64,000 nt of DNA from Escherichia ruysiae (lineage in GTDB: Bacteria; Pseudomonadota; Gammaproteobacteria; Enterobacterales; Enterobacteriaceae), in the NCBI RefSeq assembly GCF_031323975.1, contig NZ_JAVIWS010000001.1:3906001-3970000 (forward strand), in the 5' to 3' direction. The stretch's first letter is position 1. Each line of letters starts with the position of its first letter. The position numbers were made by a program, and so were the translations under genes. The notes under the pieces are model-generated. The model had not been told where the DNA came from and made no database searches. It worked only from the letters and a program-made list of their open reading frames with translations. Below, piece after piece: positions 57,894 to 64,000 of this stretch.

Positions 57894-60800
57894 GCCAACA
57901 TTTACCTTTGGTCGCCGCACAGCCCGGCATCTGGATGGCAGAAAAACTGTCAGATTTACCTTCCACCTGGAGCGTGGCGCATTACGTTGAGTTAACCGGA
58001 GAGGTTGATGCGCCATTACTGGCTCGCGCGGTGGTTGCCGGATTAGCACAAGCGGATACGCTACGGATGCGTTTTACGGAAGATAACGGCGAAGTCTGGC
58101 AATGGGTCGATGATGCGTTGACGTTCGAACAGCCAGAAATTATCGACCTGCGTGCCAACATTGATCCACACGGAACTGCGCAGGCATTAATGCAAACCGA
58201 TTTGCAACAAAATCTGCGTGTCGATAACGGTAACCCACTGGTCTTTCATCAGCTGATACAGGTGGCGGATAACCGCTGGTACTGGTATCAGCGTTATCAT
58301 CATTTGCTGGTTGATGGTTTCAGTTTTCCGGCAATTACCCGCCAGATCGCCAATATTTACTGTGCATGGCTGCGTGGCGAACCAACGCCTGCTTCGCCGT
58401 TTACGCCTTTCGCTGAAGTGGTGGAAGAGTACCAGCAGTATCGGGAAAGCGAGGCCTGGCAGCGTGATGCGGCATTCTGGGCGGAACAGCGTCGCCAACT
58501 GCCGCCGCCTGCGTCACTTTCGTCTGCACCTTTAGCGGGGCGCGGCGCCTCGGCAGATATTCTGCGCCTGAAACTGGAATTTACCGATGGGGAATTTCGG
58601 CAGTTGGCAGCACAACTGCCGACCGTACAACGTACCGATTTAGCTCTCGCGCTGGCGACCTTATGGCTGGGGCGATTGTGCAACCGCATGGACTACGCTG
58701 CCGGATTTATCTTTATGCGTCGAATGGGGTCGGCGGCGCTTACGGCGACCGGTCCCGTGCTCAATGTTTTGCCGTTGGGTATTCACATTGAGGCGCAAGA
58801 GACGCTGCCTCAGTTGGCAATCCGCCTGGCGGCTCAACTGAAAAAAATGCGCCGTCATCAACGCTACGATGCCGAACAGATTGTCCGTGACAGCGGGCGA
58901 GCGGCAGGTGATGAACCGCTGTTTGGTCCGGTACTCAATATCAAGGTATTTGATTACCAACTGGATATTCCTGGTGTTCAGGCGCAAACCCATACACTGG
59001 CAACCGGTCCGGTTAATGACCTTGAACTGGCGCTGTTCCCGGATGAACACGGTGGTTTGAGTATTGAGATTCTCGCCAATAAACAGCGTTACGATGAGCC
59101 AACGTTAATTCAGCACGCCGAACGGCTGAAAATGCTGATTGCGCAGTTCGCCGCGAATCCGGCGCTGTTGTGCGGCGATGTCGATATTATGCTGCCAGGT
59201 GAGTATGCACAGTTGGCGCAGATCAACGCCACACAGGTAGAAATCCCTGAAACCACGCTGAGCGCGCTGGTGGCAGAACAAGCGGCAAAAGCACCGGATG
59301 CACCGGCGCTGGCAGATGCGCATTACCAGTTCAGCTATCGGGAAATGCGCGAGCAGGTGGTGGCGCTGGCGAATCTGCTGCGTGAGCGCGGCGTTAAACC
59401 TGGCGACAGCGTGGCGGTGGCGCTACCGCGCTCGGTCTTTTTGACCCTGGCACTACATGCGATTGTTGAAGCAGGTGCGGCCTGGCTACCACTGGATACG
59501 GGTTATCCGGACGATCGTCTGAAAATGATGCTGGAAGATGCGCGTCCGTCGCTGTTAATCACCACCGACGATCAACTGCCGCGCTTTAGCGATGTTCCCA
59601 ATTTAATAAGCCTTTGCTATAACGCCCCGCTTACTCCACAGGGCAGTGCGCCGCTGCAACTTTCACAACCGCACCATACGGCTTATATCATCTTCACCTC
59701 TGGTTCCACCGGCAGGCCGAAAGGGGTGATGGTCGGGCAGACGGCTATCGTTAACCGCCTGCTGTGGATGCAAAATCATTATCCGCTTACAGGCGAAGAT
59801 GTCGTTGCCCAAAAAACACCGTGCAGTTTTGATGTCTCGGTGTGGGAGTTTTTCTGGCCATTTATTGCGGGGGCGAAACTGGTGATGGCTGAACCAGAGG
59901 CGCACCGCGATCCGCTCGCTATGCAGCAATTCTTTGCCGAATATGGCGTAACGACCACGCACTTTGTTCCCTCAATGCTGGCGGCATTTGTTGCTTCGCT
60001 GACGCCGGAAACCGCTCGCCAGAGTTGCGCGACGTTGAAACAGGTTTTCTGTAGTGGTGAAGCGTTACCGGCTGATTTATGCCGCGAATGGCAACAGTTA
60101 ACCGGTGCGCCGTTACATAATCTGTATGGCCCGACGGAAGCAGCGGTGGACGTTAGCTGGTATCCGGCTTTTGGCGAGGAACTGGCACAGGTACGCGGCA
60201 GCAGTGTGCCGATTGGCTACCCGGTGTGGAACACGGGGCTGCGTATTCTTGATGCGATGATGCATCCGGTGCCGCTGGGGGTGGCGGGTGATCTCTATCT
60301 CACCGGCATTCAACTGGCGCAGGGGTATCTGGGACGACCCGATCTGACAGCCAGCCGCTTTATTGCCGACCCTTTCGCCCCCGGTGAGCGGATGTACCGT
60401 ACCGGAGACGTTGCCCGCTGGCTGGATAACGGCGCGGTGGAGTACCTCGGGCGCAGTGACGATCAGCTAAAAATTCGCGGGCAGCGTATCGAACTGGGCG
60501 AAATCGATCGCGTGATGCAGGCGCTGCCGGATGTCGAACAAGCCGTTACCCATGCCTGTGTGATTAACCAGGCGGCAGCAACCGGCGGCGACGCTCGCCA
60601 GTTGGTAGGATATCTGGTGTCGCAATCAGGCTTACCGCTGGATACCAGCGCATTGCAGGCGCAGTTGCGCGAAACCTTGCCACCGCATATGGTGCCCGTG
60701 GTTCTGCTACAACTTCCACAGTTGCCACTTAGCGCCAATGGTAAGTTGGATCGCAAAGCCTTACCGTTGCCTGAACTGAAGACACAAGCGCCGGGGCGTG

Positions 60801-61771
60801 CGCCGAAAGCGGGCAGTGAAACGATTATCGCCAGGGCGTTCTCGTCATTGCTGGGCTGTGATGTGCAGGATGCCGACGCTGATTTCTTCGCGCTTGGCGG
60901 TCATTCGCTACTGGCAATGAAACTGGCGGCGCAGTTAAGTCGGCAGTTTTCCCGCCAGGTGACGCCGGGGCAGGTGATGGTTGCGTCAACCGTCGCCAAA
61001 CTGGCAACGATTATTGATGGTAAAGAAGACAGCACCCGGCGCATGGGATTCGAAACCATTCTGCCGTTGCGTGAAGGCAATGGCCCGACGCTGTTTTGTT
61101 TCCATCCGGCGTCCGGTTTTGCCTGGCAGTTTAGCGTGCTCTCGCGTTATCTCGATCCACAATGGTCGATTATTGGCATTCAGTCGCCGCGCCCTCATGG
61201 AGCTATGCAGACGGCGGCAAACCTGGATGAAGTCTGTGAAGCGCATCTGGCCACGTTACTTGAACAACAACCTCACGGCCCTTATTACCTGCTGGGTTAT
61301 TCGCTGGGCGGTACGCTGGCGCAGGGGATTGCGGCGCGGTTGCGTGCCCGTGGCGAACAGGTGGCATTTCTTGGCTTGCTGGATACCTGGCCGCCAGAAA
61401 CGCAAAACTGGCAGGAAAAAGAAGCTAACGGTCTGGACCCGGAAGTGCTGGCGGAGATTAACCGCGAGCGCGAAGCCTTCCTGGCGGCTCAGCAAGGGAG
61501 TGCGTCGACGGAGCTGTTTACCACTATTGAAGGCAACTACGCTGATGCAGTGCGCTTGTTGACCACTGCCCATAGCGTACCGTTTGATGGCAAAGCGACG
61601 CTGTTTGTTGCCGAACGTACACTTCAGGAAGGTATGAGTCCTGAACGCGCCTGGTCGCCATGGATAGCTGAGCTGGATATTTATCGTTTAGATTGTGCGC
61701 ATGTGGATATTATCTCGCCGATGGCGTTTGAAAAAATCGGGCCAATTATTTTGGCGACGCTAAATAAATAA
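57890..61771 (+). CDS. entF: EntF, enterobactin non-ribosomal peptide synthetase
   Basis: EntF (1293 aa) activates serine, condenses it with DHB carried on EntB, and cyclises three DHB-Ser units to enterobactin. Domains in order: condensation (about 1-430) with HHLLVDGFSF, adenylation (about 460-960) with FTSGSTGRPKGV and GEIDRVM, carrier (about 975-1045) with the pantetheine serine in GGHSLLAMKL, and thioesterase (about 1060-1293) with GYSLGGTLA. Start ATG 57890 overlaps ybdZ; the longer frame upstream to 57752 runs inside ybdZ and is spurious. Confidence 0.98.
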   Translation: MSQHLPLVAAQPGIWMAEKLSDLPSTWSVAHYVELTGEVDAPLLARAVVAGLAQADTLRMRFTEDNGEVWQWVDDALTFEQPEIIDLRANIDPHGTAQALMQTDLQQNLRVDNGNPLVFHQLIQVADNRWYWYQRYHHLLVDGFSFPAITRQIANIYCAWLRGEPTPASPFTPFAEVVEEYQQYRESEAWQRDAAFWAEQRRQLPPPASLSSAPLAGRGASADILRLKLEFTDGEFRQLAAQLPTVQRTDLALALATLWLGRLCNRMDYAAGFIFMRRMGSAALTATGPVLNVLPLGIHIEAQETLPQLAIRLAAQLKKMRRHQRYDAEQIVRDSGRAAGDEPLFGPVLNIKVFDYQLDIPGVQAQTHTLATGPVNDLELALFPDEHGGLSIEILANKQRYDEPTLIQHAERLKMLIAQFAANPALLCGDVDIMLPGEYAQLAQINATQVEIPETTLSALVAEQAAKAPDAPALADAHYQFSYREMREQVVALANLLRERGVKPGDSVAVALPRSVFLTLALHAIVEAGAAWLPLDTGYPDDRLKMMLEDARPSLLITTDDQLPRFSDVPNLISLCYNAPLTPQGSAPLQLSQPHHTAYIIFTSGSTGRPKGVMVGQTAIVNRLLWMQNHYPLTGEDVVAQKTPCSFDVSVWEFFWPFIAGAKLVMAEPEAHRDPLAMQQFFAEYGVTTTHFVPSMLAAFVASLTPETARQSCATLKQVFCSGEALPADLCREWQQLTGAPLHNLYGPTEAAVDVSWYPAFGEELAQVRGSSVPIGYPVWNTGLRILDAMMHPVPLGVAGDLYLTGIQLAQGYLGRPDLTASRFIADPFAPGERMYRTGDVARWLDNGAVEYLGRSDDQLKIRGQRIELGEIDRVMQALPDVEQAVTHACVINQAAATGGDARQLVGYLVSQSGLPLDTSALQAQLRETLPPHMVPVVLLQLPQLPLSANGKLDRKALPLPELKTQAPGRAPKAGSETIIARAFSSLLGCDVQDADADFFALGGHSLLAMKLAAQLSRQFSRQVTPGQVMVASTVAKLATIIDGKEDSTRRMGFETILPLREGNGPTLFCFHPASGFAWQFSVLSRYLDPQWSIIGIQSPRPHGAMQTAANLDEVCEAHLATLLEQQPHGPYYLLGYSLGGTLAQGIAARLRARGEQVAFLGLLDTWPPETQNWQEKEANGLDPEVLAEINREREAFLAAQQGSASTELFTTIEGNYADAVRLLTTAHSVPFDGKATLFVAERTLQEGMSPERAWSPWIAELDIYRLDCAHVDIISPMAFEKIGPIILATLNK

Positions 61772-61781
61772 CTTTATCTTA

Positions 61782-61822
61782 AATAAAATCCATAATTACT
61801 GTAAATGATTGTGGATTTTATT
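61782..61822 (+). terminator. Hairpin after entF
   Basis: AATAAAATCCA (61782-61792) pairs with TGGATTTTATT (61812-61822), 10 nt past entF. The stem is AT-rich and is followed by a mixed T/A run. It may partly separate fepE from the upstream operon. Confidence 0.6.
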
Positions 61823-61985
61823 ATTTATTATTATGATGAATCCTCAGTTGCTTCTCTGAAAACACGCTTAATGTTGTGTTCGGTGAGGGGAATTTACAAA
61901 GTTCAGCTTCGGATAATTCTTGCTAACTGATAAAGTGAGCGCCGTGGAGATTTAATCTTATTGGACTCATTTCAGGTCATATCGC

Positions 61986-63119
61986 ATGTCATCACTGAAT
62001 ATTAAGCAGGGAAGCGATTCTCATTTTCCCGATTATCATCTGGCGTCGCCCAGTAATAATGAAATTGATTTACTTAAACTTATCGAAGTTTTGTGGTACG
62101 CAAAAACGCGGGTAATAGCGGTGGCTTTAGCCTTTGCCTGTATTGGGTTACTGGTGTCTTTCATTTTGCCGCAAAAATGGACCAGCTCGGCAGTTATCAC
62201 GCCCGCAGAGGCTGTCCAGTGGCAAGATCTGGAGAAGGTCTTCACCAAACTCCGCGTGCTGGATCTGGATGCCAATATCGATCGCAACGGTGTGTTTAAC
62301 CTGTTTATCAAGAAATTTCAGTCTGTGAGTTTATTGGAAGACTATCTGCGTTCATCACCTTATGTCATGGATCAATTAAAAGAGGCGAAGATTGATGAAC
62401 AGGAGCTGCATCGCGCTATTGTTACATTGAGCGAAAAAATGAAAGCGGTTGATGACAACGCCAGTAAGAAAAAAGATGAGCCTGCGTTGTATACCTCCTG
62501 GACATTAAGTTTCACCGCACCCACCAGTGAAGAAGCGCAGACAGTATTGGCAGGGTATATCGATTATATCTCTGCTATCGTGGTGAAAGAGTCGATTGAA
62601 AATGTGCGTAATAAACTGGAAATCAGAACCCAGTTTGAAAAAGAAAAACTGGCTCAGGATCGTATTAAAACGAAAAACCAGCTTGATGCAAATATTCAGC
62701 GCCTCAATTATTCACTGGATATTGCCAATGCGGCAGGAATTAAAAAGCCTGTTTACAGTAATGGTCAGGCCGTTAAAGACGACCCTGATTTTTCTATTTC
62801 TCTCGGCGCAGACGGTATTGAACGCAAACTTGAAATTGAAAAAGCGGTCACCGATGTTGCGGAACTGAACGGTGAGTTACGTAATCGTCAATATTTTGTC
62901 AATCAGTTAACAAAAGCAAATGTCAACGATGTAAATTTTACGCCGTTTAAATATCAGTTGCGTCCGACTTTGCCGGTGAAAAAAGACGGTCCGGGCAAAG
63001 CAATTATCGTGATCCTTTCCGCGTTGATCGGCGGTATGGTTGCTTGTGGCAGTGTGCTCTTGCATCATGCAATGGCATCCAGAAAACAGGATGCCATGAT
63101 GGAAGATCGGTTAGTTTAA
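61986..63119 (+). CDS. fepE: FepE, Wzz-type O-antigen chain-length regulator
   Basis: A 377-residue polysaccharide copolymerase: one membrane helix near each end (about 40-60 and 335-357) and a large periplasmic, coiled-coil-rich region between, beginning with the Wzz pattern DLLKLIEVLWYAKTRVI. Despite its name it is not an iron transporter; FepE homologues give very long O-antigen chains. The 214-bp gap to entF suggests a separate or additional promoter. Its 3' end overlaps that of convergent fepC by 4 nt. Full length here. Confidence 0.95.
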   Translation: MSSLNIKQGSDSHFPDYHLASPSNNEIDLLKLIEVLWYAKTRVIAVALAFACIGLLVSFILPQKWTSSAVITPAEAVQWQDLEKVFTKLRVLDLDANIDRNGVFNLFIKKFQSVSLLEDYLRSSPYVMDQLKEAKIDEQELHRAIVTLSEKMKAVDDNASKKKDEPALYTSWTLSFTAPTSEEAQTVLAGYIDYISAIVVKESIENVRNKLEIRTQFEKEKLAQDRIKTKNQLDANIQRLNYSLDIANAAGIKKPVYSNGQAVKDDPDFSISLGADGIERKLEIEKAVTDVAELNGELRNRQYFVNQLTKANVNDVNFTPFKYQLRPTLPVKKDGPGKAIIVILSALIGGMVACGSVLLHHAMASRKQDAMMEDRLV

Positions 63120-63931
63120 ATCACGGCGGTTGACGGTGCCGTTCGTCCGAGCGGCACCACTAACGGTGTTCCTGCTACCGGATCATCAATAATCATGCAG
63201 CGCAAACCGTAAATACGCTCGATCAGTTCAGCAGTGACAATCTCTTTCGGCGCTCCCTGAGCGACAATTTTTCCTTCCCGCAGCGCAATCAAATGGCTGG
63301 CGTAGCGACAGGCCTGATTAAGATCGTGCAGCACCGCCGCCAGCGTATAGCCTTTCTCGCGGTTCAGTTCGCTCAATAATTCCAGTAGATCAATCTGATG
63401 ACTGATATCCAGCCAGGTGGTCGGCTCGTCGAGCAGCATAATTGCCGTTTCCTGTGCCAGCACCATGGCAATCCACGCTCGCTGCCGTTGCCCACCGGAA
63501 AGGGTGTCCACGCTTTGATTCGCCAGATGAGTAATGCCCGTGGCCTGCATCGCTTTCATTACCGCTTCTTCATCTTCTTTGCGCCAGCGGGTAAACAGCG
63601 GTTGATGCGGGTAACGCCCACGCGCCACCAGCTCCTGCACGGTGATATCGCCCGGCGTGGTGGCATTTTGCGCCAGCAAGCCAATCCGGCGTGCGACCTC
63701 TTTACTGGCGTAATGTTGAATGTGCTCGCCATCCAGCCAGACATGCCCGTGAGCAGGCGTCATCAGGCGGCTTAAGGTACGCAGTAACGTGGATTTACCG
63801 CAGCCATTTGGCCCGATAATTGCCGTGAAGTGACCGTCAGGAATTTCTACAGTAAGATTTTCCGCGACGGTATATTTGCCATATCCCAGGGTTAACTGTT
63901 CGCCGCGCAAACGGGCTACTGATTCGGTCAT
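63116..63931 (-). CDS. fepC: FepC, ferric enterobactin ABC transporter ATPase
   Basis: A 271-residue ATPase energising import of ferric enterobactin through FepD and FepG with the binding protein FepB. Walker A IIGPNGCGKSTLL, signature LSGGQRQRAWIAM, Walker B IMLLDEPTTWLD and the H-loop AVLHDLN are intact. The ATG at 63929-63931 overlaps the fepG stop codon. Confidence 0.98.
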   Translation of the reverse strand: MTESVARLRGEQLTLGYGKYTVAENLTVEIPDGHFTAIIGPNGCGKSTLLRTLSRLMTPAHGHVWLDGEHIQHYASKEVARRIGLLAQNATTPGDITVQELVARGRYPHQPLFTRWRKEDEEAVMKAMQATGITHLANQSVDTLSGGQRQRAWIAMVLAQETAIMLLDEPTTWLDISHQIDLLELLSELNREKGYTLAAVLHDLNQACRYASHLIALREGKIVAQGAPKEIVTAELIERIYGLRCMIIDDPVAGTPLVVPLGRTAPSTAVI

Positions 63932-64000
63932 TTTTTGCGAGACTCCTGAATTAACAAGACGATAAGGTAAATACCGCCGAGACTGACGGTAACGACGCCA
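63928..64000 (-). CDS. fepG: FepG, ferric enterobactin permease (3' end only)
   Basis: The last 23 codons and stop of a minus-strand gene that continues beyond the right edge. The visible tail GVVTVSLGGIYLIVLLIQES ends RKK and is one membrane helix plus a basic end, as in BtuC/FecCD-type permeases. Its TGA overlaps the fepC ATG. Assigned to fepG by operon order. Confidence 0.88.
   Translation of the reverse strand, partial: GVVTVSLGGIYLIVLLIQESRKK

Overview
The window is a chromosomal segment of Escherichia coli, or a very close relative such as Shigella. Nearly every protein reads like the known E. coli product, and the gene order (ybbP, selU, allantoin cluster, purK/purE, cysS, folD, argU, nfr, cus, pheP, ybdG, nfsB, ybdK, hokE, entD, fepA, fes, entF, fepE, fepC) matches the E. 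coli 11 to 13 minute region. It is not the K-12 layout. The rhsD block is absent after ybbP, the sfm fimbrial operon is absent between folD and argU, most of the argU prophage with ompT/envY is absent, hokE is present twice without an insertion sequence, and ylbE is intact. These comparisons rest on remembered K-12 gene order, not on an alignment.

Layout. 1-1163 is the C-terminal half of the permease YbbP. 1164-1781 holds a compact locus: a 27-residue membrane peptide very like the toxin DinQ on the minus strand, and one or two small RNA genes of AgrA/AgrB type facing it. 1782-2876 is selU. 2945-22988 is the allantoin and glyoxylate regulon: regulators AllS and AllR; AllA; the glyoxylate-to-glycerate branch Gcl, Hyi, GlxR, GlxK; transporters AllP and YbbY; AllB; the divergent allD-allC-allE operon; and the fdrA-ylbE-ylbF-ybcF operon that probably closes the anaerobic branch (oxalurate/oxamate to carbamoyl phosphate to ATP). 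23115-29329 holds housekeeping genes purEK, lpxH, ppiB, cysS, ybcI, ybcJ and folD.

29590-31671 is an accessory junction at tRNA-Arg (argU): the C-terminal scrap of a phage integrase, the multidrug transporter gene emrE, and an AT-rich, frameshifted gene of unknown function. 31672-37759 is the nfrB-nfrA-ybcH operon for a c-di-GMP-controlled surface polysaccharide used by phage N4. 37909-46307 is the copper/silver efflux locus cusRS and cusCFBA around a CusR palindrome. 46551-51965 carries pheP, ybdG, nfsB, ybdF, ybdJ and ybdK.

52204-53172 is a near-perfect 501-bp-period tandem duplication of the type I toxin gene hokE. 53193-64000 is the enterobactin locus: entD and fepA on one strand, fes-ybdZ-entF-fepE on the other from a shared Fur-type control region, then fepC and the 3' end of fepG. 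No CRISPR array, complete insertion sequence or intact prophage was seen.
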